A stretch of DNA of 64,000 nucleotides from NCBI GenBank assembly GCA_029783825.1, contig JAREIK010000801.1:8159571-8223570 (forward strand), given 5' to 3'. Source of the DNA: Sapria himalayana (lineage: Eukaryota; Streptophyta; Magnoliopsida; Malpighiales; Rafflesiaceae). Below are positions 26,701-39,900 of the stretch, one piece after another (the first letter of the stretch is position 1; the number at the start of each line of letters is the position of its first letter). The translations under genes were made by a program, and so were the position numbers. The notes below the pieces were generated by a model that had not been told where the DNA came from, searched no databases, and saw only the letters and a list, made by a program, of their open reading frames with translations.

Positions 26701-27876
26701 GAGCATATGTATGATGTGCAAATTATAGAAAAACCTTTATGATCTAAATCAATATTTTAGGGCATAGTTTAGTAAATTTTATTTGGTATTTATTACATTT
26801 GGCCTTAAGACAAACGTGTTAGAATATTTCTATTTTTTTGTGTACTAGGAAGTATGTAATGCTAGTTATGTACCTCAATGATATTCTGATTATAGATGAT
26901 AATGAATTATGTTCTAATTAAAATTATTTTTTATATATCCAGTTTCAAATAAAATATTTGGGATGCTTGAAATATTTTTTTTGGTATTGAGGTTCGATAC
27001 TTAGAAGGTATTATTTATATTTCTCAAATGAGATATATCTCGAATATTTTATTTAATATTGATATGTCAGGATATGTACTTGTTAATTTTTCATGTGATC
27101 TAGATGTAGACGTATCTATAAATAATAGTTTGCTAGTGAACTCTACAAGATATAGATAATATCAAAATATCTATATAATAGTAATTATATAAATTTTATC
27201 TATTAATCAGTATCATTAGTTATTTTTAAAAATTTTATAGAAAAATTCATATGAATGTATTGCTTAGGATTCTCAAGAATTTGAAAAAAAAATTTAGAAC
27301 AAGATATTAGCTTTAGAGATCATGCGTATAGTTGGGTAGAAATGTATTTAGTTTCTAGTTGTGTTTTGATGATTAGAAAGAAGAAATCTGACACATATTC
27401 TTATATTTTGTTTGTAGATAACTTTATCTCATAGAAAAATAAAAAGTAAATAGTTATTTCAAGATTTAGTATAGAGGAAAAATACAAGATTGTGATGTCA
27501 ACTATGTGTGTGCTCAAGTGGACTAGTTATTTCTTGGAGGTTGATACTTTATTGTAATAATTAGCTAGTTTGACACATTGTTGTCAATCTTATGTTCAAC
27601 GGGCGGCAAACTATAATAAGGCTGATTACCACTTCATTCAGGAGATGATTCATGATAGTTTGATTCCTACTGCTTGCATACCTATCATCGATCAAATTGT
27701 AGACTTTTTCACAAACGCTTCTTAGAGGAACATATGTTGTTGGACTCTTTTAAGATGGGAATGTGTAACATGCATGTCCCAATCGGAAAGTGAGTATTGA
27801 GTTTAGTTAACTTTTTTGTTTTATTTATTTTTTTCATTATTTGGGAGGGAGACAACCTGATTTGTGGGTTATTTGA

Positions 27877-27924
<48 letters not shown>

Positions 27925-30900
27925 GTTTTTTGTGTATTCTGAAAATGTTTTTTTAAACTCATTTTTATTTCAAAATTTTCTTCCCCATCTCTCTTTTCTT
28001 TATCATCGCCAATAGTAAGCCCTAGGAGAAATTCAAAGGATCCGACAATTATATTTGATGGAGATCACTAAAGGTGAAGCATATCAATTTTTATTTCTAA
28101 CTTTTTTCCTCTGTCTTGTCTCTCTTCTAAGATATTTTGTTTTATTATTAGTTTTACAATTATATTTTTTTTATAATATTTATATTATACAAAATTTTCT
28201 TTTACTATAATAATTTTTTTATTATTGGAAAATAAGTTCATATTATAAAAGTTCGTCTATTAAATTTATATTTTTTATTTGAATAGTGAGGTTTATGAGA
28301 TAAATCATATGATGTTAGACTATTATAATCTAAATCATCTTAAATATTATACTCATATCATTTATTTGACTAAGTTTTATTTATATAAAAAGATACATTG
28401 CACAAGACTCCTACTTAGCTTGGTGTTTGGGGTTAAGTTTTATTTTTTCTTATCTTTTTTTTCTCTCCAACTTATTCTCTATAATTGCTTGTCTTTATGG
28501 GTCTCAGGGCTTCGGAGTTGGAGTAGGTAAGGTTCTTGAGGTCGGACTAAGTTTTCTTTTACATATTACTATAAAATAAATTTAACATTAATATAAATTA
28601 TAATTTTAAAAGGAAGAATAGAAAATGTAATTAAAACAAATAGAAATAAAAATATTGGAATCATGCTTTGTAATGTATTTCACTTACAAATACAACCTAC
28701 AAGCTTCAAAAATGTATCACGACAGTCCACAAATTAATAAATCTATAAAAACAAAATTTAAAATTTTAAAATTTCATTGAAAATCTTAGATATTGAGAAG
28801 AGAATAAAGATGTATATTAAAAAAAAATAAAAATTATTTATTTTTATTGATAATATGTTTATGTTAATTTTTTGTTTAAAAAGTTTTTTAAAATAATTAA
28901 CATTCGATAGAATTCAATTATTAGATTATGTATAATGGTTGCCTTGCAACAATTGGATTTTATCCAACTAGTATAACACAACAATAGTTAATGCAATAAT
29001 TGGATTGTGTTATGACAATTTTGTTAATTTCTTCTGCATAGTAACATGGGGCTATGGGTTCACATGCACCTTGCCCATGAACTAAGTAGGGTGGGCTAGC
29101 ACTCGACGTGGGTTGGGACAAGAAGTCAAATTTGGCTCGGGTGGGCTAGCACTTTGAGGTGTGATATGCCACGAGCATGAGTAACACACAATCTATCCCT
29201 GTAGGCTTCACATAATCCACTTTTTTGTTTCATGTCATTCCTCGTGTCGGCTTTGCTCATCTTATCCTTTTGACATCTCTAATCATCATACTTGGTGAAC
29301 TTATCATTTGTGAGTGAAGTTGTAAAGAATGATTTTTATTTTTGATGAAGATAACATCATAGACAAATATTTTTCCCAACTCTTGAGAGTAAACACCTAT
29401 AATCTTTTATGCTACAAGAATATATATGAAATGCACACTTGACAACTTGAACAACCATCTCCTTTTCTATAGGTAGACCTTGAATAAAATATGTACATTA
29501 AAATAAGTTTGATAATAGATGATATAATTTCACTCATTGTTAAAATAATTGTAATGAACTATGGATGGAGAAAATGTAATATAATATTTAGCTGATTAAA
29601 TAGTTTGTTGTTAAAACTACTCTCTGAAAACTACTAGATACACCTTTGTTGAATAAGCGTCCTATCCATCTTAATAAAATATAATTTTTGTTTTCAAAAA
29701 TTTTATGTTATGTTAAGGTGTAAGTACATGATATTTAAAGAATTATCTCATGTTTTTCAAAAAAAATAGTGAAGTCATGCATTTTGTATATTCTAATATA
29801 TTATTTCTCTTTGCAATTTTAATGATATACCCATATTGAACTTTAATTTTTTTATAGAAAATGATGAAAATGTAGAAAAAGTTCTTATATTAAAGAAAAA
29901 ATTTCAAGTATATTATTAAAACTTATGAATAAGAGTCATAAAATTTTTATTTCATTATTAGTAGTAGTTTTATGTGATCCTCTTGGCATGTTGGGTTTAA
30001 AGTCCTAATATATTCTTCTAGATATCATGTCTTATAATAAAAAAAAAGTTATTTTCTTTATGTTTAATGCATTTAATTTCAACCTAGTCAATAAAGAATG
30101 GTCTTGAGAATCTATCAATATTGGATCAATTGGTAGCCTGACATCTAGGTGATTGACTGAGTTTAGCAAAAAAAAATATAGGTGATCTATTAAATTTGAT
30201 CCCTAAAAATTATTTTTAAAATCTATCAATTTTTGCACATAGACATTAAAAGGAGAAAAACCATTATAATTGGAGGTGTCAAATGGGCATTGTCTGCCCT
30301 TCACATCTAAAAAACACATCTGTCTTGCTATGACATGTCGGTAGTGATTAAAATTTTTAATATATCTACTGATTTATTTTTTAAATATTCATAAATTTTA
30401 TGTATTGATATGTTTCTCAAAATTGATATTTTTATATTTAATTGATACTCATATAAAAATATACACCGATATATCCTTAAAATCTAAGAATTGATATTTT
30501 TATTGAAATTGATATTTTAATCTTTGAATGTAACACATTTGATACGTTGCACCATGATGTATTTTTAAAACTTAAGGTTCAAAAGTTAATATTTTTTAAA
30601 TGGGTTACATTGTAACACTTGTAACACATTTCAAGCGATACATTACACCATAACATATTAAAATCATTAAAACTTTAATGTGCTGACATGTCTTTCTCAT
30701 TGTCAATTGGAGCCCTAGTAGAAGTAATCACGTCGTGACTCAAGGGTTTGTCCTCAATGGTGTATCTATGATTTAGTTGGAAACTCTCTCTCTCTCTCAC
30801 TCACTCAGTTTCTATGTTTTTAATATTGAATACATGTCTCCTCCAAGAGAATACTAGTAATGTATTCCAAGTAACTTCTAATTTCATCTAACATTTTCAG

Positions 30901-33900
30901 TTTTGTCAATTTGTATGGGAAAAAGTTTTAAAAACATATCAGCTTGCAGAGACAACTCCACATCATGAATAGGCTCATCCTGATCCACTAATCTATAATT
31001 AAGATACTGAATAATACAATCATAAATATGAAACTTACTGGAAGAATGTGGTAGTCAATAAGTGATCAATGGCATTGTCACTATTTTATGGCATTACAAG
31101 AGGATGACAAACAACTGCAATGGAGGATTACTCTTGTAATGGAATGGTGTCACTATTTTTTGGCAAGATGGCAGTTAAGTTAACTACAGTGAAGGATTAA
31201 ATGCTAGCCGACTCAAATTGAGACATTGTGCAGCACCAAGAAGAAAGAAGAAAATAGGGAGAGAGAAAGAAGAAAGAAGGGTGAAACAAGAGCAAAAGAG
31301 GAGAGAGAAAAGAAAGAGGGAGAATTATCATCATCATCATCAACCAAGTATTATCCTAACTACAGAAGTAGGAATAAATATCCTATATTATTATCAAAAT
31401 GAAAAATAATTATTATATATATATAACTTATATAAATTGTAGTGTATTTGCATCATAAATGATTATACTTGTTTTATTCTGAACAAATACATTAAGTGCT
31501 TTATATCTCAATATGTATAATAGATCAAAACATACAACATTACTAGGAGCGATCAAAATTAAACAAACAACCCATGATAAATACTATTAAAAAAATACAT
31601 TATACATTTATTTTATGCAATATTTTGCTCATTTTTTTATCATGAATATTTCATATTTTTTTTATTATGTGCATATTGTTTTTCCATTCAGGGTTCTGTG
31701 TCTATTATTCAATCTTGGGGTAACTTATCTATGCTTTGCCCTTATGTGTTCTTGCTAGTGGCTTTGTACATGGATGGCCCAATAACAGTTGGGTGAAGCT
31801 TTTTTTAGCCATTGCTCAGTCCTAGCTGACCACTTGTAACTGATCACTTATGCCATTAGCAGATGGGAAAAGCATTTTTTAGCTATTTTAGCAGCCTTTG
31901 CTCAGTCCTAGCTGACCACTTATGCCATTATCATTTCAATTTTAAGTCAAATTTTTTTTTTTGTTTTTTTGTAAGTTGGACATAATATTGATGTTTAATT
32001 GGTGTTATGTCCTTTTTTTTGTAGGATCCTGTGTGTGAGGAAGTTGATACAAGGCGTGCAAACTCTTATCATTCTTATTCCCAAAGCCCTCCTTATGATT
32101 TCCAGTATGAGATCCGACGATATGGAAAACAAGCTCCAAAGCTTTCTTGGAAACCTGGGTCTGATTGTGGCCGTAATGCAGGAAAAATGTCTAATTTTAT
32201 TTTGAGTCCTCACGGCAGGGACACAATGTTTGATAGGTTTGCACGTGATGGATGTATTTCTAGGGGGTCAGACTTCTCTGCTTGTAGTGGTGGTGATGCT
32301 GCCAGATTTAGCTCAGATTCTATGAATTTTTCAAAAGATACTGGACATTCAAGTCCACCTTTACAATTTCAGAATGATAATTTGGAGCAAAATAGTCAAT
32401 GTCAAACAGAAAATATGTTTCCAGTTGTGGTTCAACATCAAAAGGTAAAGTATATTCTGCAAGGCTATCATGTGTTCATTTCAAGTTATATCTTGGCTCA
32501 TTCTGTTGGATTATTTAGTGTATGCTAAAAGTTTAGTCCTTGTTGAGTTTTTTAGTTTATTGTTTTTTATTTGTTTTCCATTGTTTGGGAGCACCTGACT
32601 TGTGGCCTGCCCCAAACTAAATATATAATATTATGTGTATTCAAAAATATCAACTTTTTACTTTCAATAATATTATTTTCTCTTTTTACCAATGTTTCTC
32701 TTATCTTTCTTCTGTCTCCTTCTCCTTCCCGAAGCAAGCCATAGGAGGGTATTTACTTGGTATTGGAGGGTGCATTCTGACTAGGTATCTTAAGTTTCAG
32801 GGTGCATGAGTGATGGCACACCTTTGGCAGTGCTTCCGACAACAAATGCTAGTGGTTTCTGGTTGTTTGTGGTTGTGGTTTTCATTTGTACTAGTAAAAT
32901 ATCCATGTACAATAGGTATTTTGGGTTTATTTTGTGGCGGAGGCAATGGTAACAATGCCAATATTGTTTTTTGGGTTAGTAGCTTTGGTTTTCCATTGAT
33001 GATGACATGGCGATATGGGTTTTTGAGTTAGTAGCTTTGGTTTTCCATCGACGATGGTGACAATGGCAATATGGGTTTTTGGGTGAGTAGCTTTGGCTTT
33101 CCTTTCCATCGACGACGGTGATCAATACGACTATGTTGGTATAGAAGCCTCGATGATTTCTTTCTAACCAGAAATAGTGTCTTTAAATTCTGCCATATCC
33201 AATTTTTCACAATTTTGCGTAATATCATTTTAATTTGTGTAAAATTATTGTTTCAAAAATTTTTCATAATATTATTTTTTTGGATATTTATATGAAAGTA
33301 TATTGTGACCAAAAAAGTAAGAGAAAATAATTTGATTTAGTATGAGATCTTTTGGATTTAGTCATAATATTGTAACATCCTTGTCACACAGTGACAACAA
33401 GGGATATTGGGTAGAGGTATGCCAAGAGGCAGAAAGATAATACAAACCTGTTCTTTATGTGGAAGGATGAGATATACTCGGGAGAAGTATTAGATTTTGT
33501 ATGTTGAGTTATGATAAAATTTTCTAGGTCTAAAGGCTGTATAGTAGACTACTACGCTTACTTATATTGGTTCTTATATGAACAAGTTGATCATGTTACA
33601 CTAATATTTTTTTGAGAAGAGTATGATAGATATTATTTTGTGTTATTGCTTGTGGTATTAATGTCGGCACATTTATATTTATTGTATTTAATGTTCACCA
33701 CTTTACTATATATTCTTGAATAGTGGATTCGAGAGCGAATAATTATATGTATTGTATGTCTTATATGTATAAGATAAATAATCAATACATACATGATAAA
33801 TAACAAAATTGTTGAGTTCAAAAATTTTTGATATTATAATAAATAAAACACCATTATATTAGTTAAGGGGCACAATAATATCAATATTGACTATTTCTTT

Positions 33901-36900
33901 TATGCCTCTCTTATATGTATCAGAAGTTTATCATTTTTGTCAATTACTTTATGAAGTAACAAAATTATAATATTGTTTTCTTTTATATTAGTTTTTTATG
34001 TAGGATCGTTAGACTAAATAGATGGTTTCCAAAGAATTGAGCAAGATGAATTGTATCTATTTAATTCACATAAATTTTTTTAGATGTATGTCTATTATTG
34101 ATTCACTAGATATTAACTCTTGATTTCATCATTACTTATTAGATAAATTAAAGATTTCAAAGACGAGCACCTGATGAGTGATGCTTATTGGTTGTGAGAC
34201 ATGTTTGTTAGGAAAACATACTAGATTTTTTGATTTAACATGTTAGGAGAGTATTAGGAATGACCCATTCCATATGATTAAGGAAATCTCATATATTTTA
34301 TGATCAAATAGGACTATCACATATGATGTATTGTGATATTTTGTTATTTATAGTAATAATTAACTCAAGTTATATAGTGGTCAATGATTAAGGAAATTTC
34401 TTAATTTTTTTTTTATTTTTATGAAATTTTATAAAAAAATAAAATTTCAGTTTGGATGTGACATCAAGATGTTAAAGAATGATAGTACATAATATATTTT
34501 TTATCTGTTTTATTATTTTTTCCAAGAGCACAAAATAGTTCATTAGATATCATATTTTTGTAATCCTGTATATAATGATATAATTGAGAGAAATAATTAA
34601 GATTTAATTAAGATGTCTAGGACACTCCTATTTTTAGGAAGAATTGGTGTTAATTATTAATTTTATAATCAATCAAATTTTAATTTTATTCTTTTATGTC
34701 AATTGTCATAAAGTTTGTCTTCATTGGATATTTTATACTCAAAAGAAATATAAGTATTATTCACTAAAGATTTTAAGAATTATTATAAGTACTTATGTCA
34801 CATTCTTTGAGGACTAAGTTCTATTTTAATGACTCAATCCAAGAGAATGTATCTTGATAAATTTTTCTTGACACTTACTATATTTTAGTATTAGGAGATA
34901 TGTGTCAACTTTTTTTTTGTTTGACGTGGATTAGGAGGTGAGCATGTGATGCTAATTCTATATGTTGATAATATTATAATTCTAGGAGATGATCAATTAG
35001 ATATATTGTAATTAAAATTATTTCTTCAAACTAAATTTCAGATGAAATATTTGTGAATATTTAAAGTATTTTCTTGGTATTTTGATCAAATACTCATAAG
35101 GTATGATCTTACATTCTTAGATGAGTTACTTTAAATATTATATCTGATATCATTATATAAGGTTGTGCTCTTGGCGACTCATTATTTTATTTAAGTGTAG
35201 ATTTGATATTATATACATTGTCATTATAGTTAGTTATTTTTTAAATTCTTCTAAACATATTCAAATGGATGTAATGCTTAAAATTTTTATATATGTAAAA
35301 AAAAATTTTAAGATATGTGATTGCATTTAGATATTATATGCATATTTAGATTTTAATTTGACTCTCTTTATTACTAAGAGGAGATTTGGCACATGTTTTA
35401 TTTTTTTTTGTAAATAATCTTATATCATGAAGAAATATGAGTAAGTGATTTTTTTTAGATTTAGTATAGAATTAAAATACATAGCTATGACTTTAACTGT
35501 TTATGAGCTTTAGTGTATTAAATATTTTTTGGAGGAGCTTTGTTTTATTAGTTAAGAGATTAATGACGCTTTGCTATGACAGCTAGGTTGCTTGACACAT
35601 TGTTGCTAACTCAGTATTTCATGAGTAGATGAAATATATTAAGATTAATTGTTATTTTATCTAGAAGAGGATTTAAAATAGTTTGATCATACTTATCTTC
35701 TAGTGAGTAGATTAGAGATATCTTCACGAAATTTCTCAGAGGACCACAAATTTTTGTTCTCTTTTTCAAGTTAAGAATATCTAACATGTGCATACTAGCT
35801 TGAAGGAGGGTGTTGAGTTTTTTTAATTTATTGTTTTTATTTTTTATTTATTTTTCTTTGTTTGAAAGCATCCGACTTGTGAGTTTCATCAAATCATATT
35901 AAAATTTTTTTTTTAATTTTTATAATATTATTTTTTTTTCTAATATCTATTTCTTCTTCTTTTTTCATCTTTTTCTTGAAGAAAGCCCTAAGAGGGCATT
36001 ATAGTCTTCTCAAGTTGTATTTTTTGTCAAAAATTGCTTGATATATTACATCATCATCAATTATTAGTTTCAAGTTAGATTTTTCAGACTTCTAAAGTGT
36101 CAGGTTTATATTAGATGTATGAATTTTTTTTTTTTTGATAGTTTTTTCAACAAGTATTCTTTTTTAAATTGCATGAGCATATGTTTTTCTTGGCTATCTA
36201 AGCCTATGTCATATTTTTTTATGTCATTGTTGATGTGTGATTTTGTTTTTCTTTTTTATTTATGTATTTTTATTATTTGGTATCACTTGACATACTAGAT
36301 GCCCCAAATCATAAATATAGTGGATATTTTATTTTTCAAATTAGTTTTTGTGCTTAATAATATATATTTTTTCTCTTTTCTTTCTCCCTCATCTTCCCCC
36401 TTCATGATCTCAACCATAGTTGAGTTTCTAATCGGTTGTAACATGGTATCAAAGTCACCTTTCTGCATGTGAGAGGTGGCATTGGGTTGCAAAAGAGATG
36501 ATGTACACCCACGTGGTGACGGGAATAGTGTACACTGATGTTTGTTGCTGATGCTGGTATTGTCCTCATGCTGTTGAGTTTAAACCTATATGCAATGAGT
36601 ATTTTTTGTGATTTTTTGATTTATTGTGTCCATCAAACATGTCAAGACGTGAATTTGATGAACCAGAAGTCAATTACAGTGAGTGTGGCTATTTCCAAGG
36701 TGGTGGGCATGGTTGTGCCAATACAGAATCGATGCAATTAGTGTATGTATGTATGTTTTAAAGTGCTTGGAATTTTTATTTTTACAAGTTTGACATAAAA
36801 TCATTATAATTTGTTTGTTAAATAAATGGAAACAAATAGTTGAAATTATTGTATGGCCACTGAGAATAATCTAGTGGAAATAGAGGTGTTAACTGGGCCC

Positions 36901-39900
36901 AGTCTGGTTAATTGGGTCCTTCCCATGCAGGCACGGCTTTGGGGAAGGTAGGCCTAGCATGACTTGATGACTCGATTGAAGCATTTTGATTGTGCCAAAT
37001 CATGCTAGGTTGGGTTCCAGCCAAGTAAAATTGGAATGATTGGGCTGGGCATGCTTTCGTGCTTGGGTTAGTTGCATTGACTACAACGGACAGTGTAGCC
37101 TTGTTGCCTGAGTCTTGGGCTAGCCATCATTGCTAACATAGAGATGGGCAACTAGGTTGCCAGCAAGCTTGCTACTTTAAAATTAAACAGTTAAATCTAA
37201 TATATATATAATATATATAATGTATATAAAATAAAAAAATGTATTTTATTTAAATATGAAGTACACAGCAAATATCTTTAATATCAAATATAAGAAAAAA
37301 CATTAAAAGTATATACATAGGCCTGAAAAAATATATCTAAAAGTAAAAGGAATTCCAAAAAATCCAATTTTCTCTAATGCTATTATATCCGGTTCAGACC
37401 ATCATAATTCATATTATTGATATCATCGTATATGTATATGTTATTATTCACTTATAATTTTTTTAATTTATTTCGAATATTTATCTGAGAATATCTTTAA
37501 TCTTTTAAGTATTAGTTTTAATAATATTTGATCGTATTATGATTTTTATATTTGAAATCACATTCATAGTCATAGATAAAGAAAAGACATACTTTGATGT
37601 TATGTTAGTTATTAGCGGCCAAATGAGTCAGTAAATCACTTGTAATTTTAAATAGTATGAAAATGATGGATTCATATGATTTTTATTAACTCAATACATT
37701 AAAATTTTTTTTATCAATTTGGGATAAAATAAAATAGTAATTAATATCTAAGTATCTCAATAACTTATTCTTATTTGATAGATCTCATCATTGTTTATCT
37801 TTAGTTAACTAAATTTAAAAATCATCATCTCTATGTTATTGATTTTCATACCTAGAGGCTCACTAAAATTATTATATTTATTTTTTTATATTTAAATAAA
37901 TTATTTAATTATTTATAAATCTTATTTTCTAGTTTTTATAAGTGTTTCATGCTAGTGGATATATATTTGATAGTATTTTTTATTACTTTAACTTTAATAT
38001 TAGAATTTATATATGTAGCTAAGAAATAAAGAGATAATATAAATGATTTGTATGTTAAATATTTCTTTTTTATCTCAATACATATGATACAAAAATTTGA
38101 ATATTTTTTATATTTGTTAAACAAACTACTAATGTTATATATGTAATTATGTGTAATACATGTGGTAGGAGTGTATACAGAGAAAGATAAATTCATCATG
38201 TCATAAATGATTTTAAGGAATTTTTCTAAGGCCTATTAACTTATATATAGTATAAAATTTTAGTAATATGTTAAATATCTTAATATATTTTAGTGTATTT
38301 TATATAAATTCTAATAAGAGAGACTTATTTATAAAACTTCTTGTACTATTAGGATATAGGATAGAGGATATCATATATGCTAAATATTTTATTAAGCTAA
38401 ATGTTTAGCATATACGAACTTTGCTAAAGATTTTATTAATTTATTTTGGTATTTTATTAATTGTTATGCTAAATATTTTATTTTGTATATTAAAATTTTT
38501 AAAGTTTCTTAATCGACACTCATATATGACGAGGTAATCATAAAGATAGATGATCACGTAATATTCTAATATTTTTTTTTAGTTTTTACTTAGAATCAAT
38601 AAAGTAGATGGTAACAAGTCATTATCATGACTGGTCCAAATATTGGATGAGTCATCTGATTAGCAAGTTGGATGTATATGTATGTAAGATGTAGTTTATA
38701 ATTTTCTAAAAATTTAATCGAAAAACTAATCATATTATTGAATTCAATCATGTTTTTCTTTGTAAACTCCTGCTGATAAATAATAGTGATGGGTGATCAA
38801 AAATTTTATTGTTCATCTTCAACTGAGTTTGCCTGATATTCAATATACTATATTTTTTAGGATACTATTTAACATATCTATCAAGGTTTATATTACACTG
38901 ATACTCATACAAGTATGTATTATTTATAATATATATTTTGTTGAATTTTTTTTTTGATATTCCTAATTTTTTTAATTATCTTAAAATAGATTCATATTAT
39001 TAATATTTGTCTATTTTTAAATTTTCTTAGATGCAAGAGTAGTGGTTGATCTATGATAATGAGATAATTCAGTCTCAGATCTTTTTGTTTTATTATTATT
39101 TTCTATATTTAGTTTTACATTATTTTTATAATATTCCCAATTTTTTATTTTTTAGTTTAATATTTAGAGAGTTTTGGGTAGGTAAAAAGTATATTCTAAT
39201 TATATTATACTAAAAGAATAACTCAATAAAATAAAGCATGCATACCTGTAGATTTTAATCTATGTTCCTAACAAGTCTATGAGTGTCAACTAGAATGTTT
39301 GTCTGCTAATTTTAATTTATTTACAATCAATAAAATAGCCTCAATTTTCACATGATTTATTATTTATATAATGTAAAAATATAAATAAAAAAATACTAGA
39401 AACTTGTTTTTAGTATTATAGGATAATTGATTTTTTTTTTTTGATAAAAAAAATAGAAGATATTATAACCTCAGTGTAAAAAATTATATGTGTGAATGTC
39501 CTATTGTTAAAAAATTTTAAATATTAAGAAAATATTCTTTTTTTTTATTTTTTCCAGTATTTTTTTGGACAGAAATCCAATGACTTACTAAGCTTCAAAA
39601 AAGTTCTTAAATTAATATTTTTGACCTTGACTTGTCATTGTCATCATTGGAAGGCAGCCATTATTCAAAAATGGGCTGCAAATTTTAAATGGGGTATGTG
39701 CATTCACGTGCTTCATTTATAAATATCATTAATAAAGACTCATGAATGCATATTTTTTTTTTAAATAAATGTGCTTGCATGATAGTTGCATGTCAAGCAT
39801 GAGCCATGCTTATTCATGTTGGGCATGCCAATTTTTGTGGGCCATGCGTAACATGACACATAACTCATCTCTCATAGACCCAACAAAACACAAGCCATAC

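Larger units (their letters stand above)
23586..28047 (+). mobile_element. Ty1-copia retrotransposon with both LTRs and target duplication, decayed
   Basis: 5' LTR 23586-23830 and 3' LTR 27795-28047 align along their length: both share the tttgggtgcatcc-like start region, a microsatellite at the same place, a gtgtatt(t/c)tgaaaat block and aaattcaaaggat near the end. A primer binding site tggtatcaaatgg, complementary to initiator tRNA-Met, directly follows the 5' LTR. The flanks carry a perfect 5-bp duplication attat (23581-23585 and 28048-28052). The internal region is a broken gag-pol. It lies in sense inside the 13.9-kb ArfGAP intron. Confidence 0.88.

Noticed and set aside
23586..28047. 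Endogenous pararetrovirus or other viral insertion
   Set aside because: Domain order (integrase before reverse transcriptase), tRNA-Met primer site and LTRs identify Ty1-copia; no movement-protein or coat-protein reading was seen.
29288..30200. Possible transposon protein on the - strand
   Set aside because: A few readable stretches were noticed but no conserved motif could be tied to a named family.
31218..31409. Lys/Arg/Glu-rich open frame with a His run
   Set aside because: Purine-rich tract followed by an atc repeat; compositional, no splice context or similarity.
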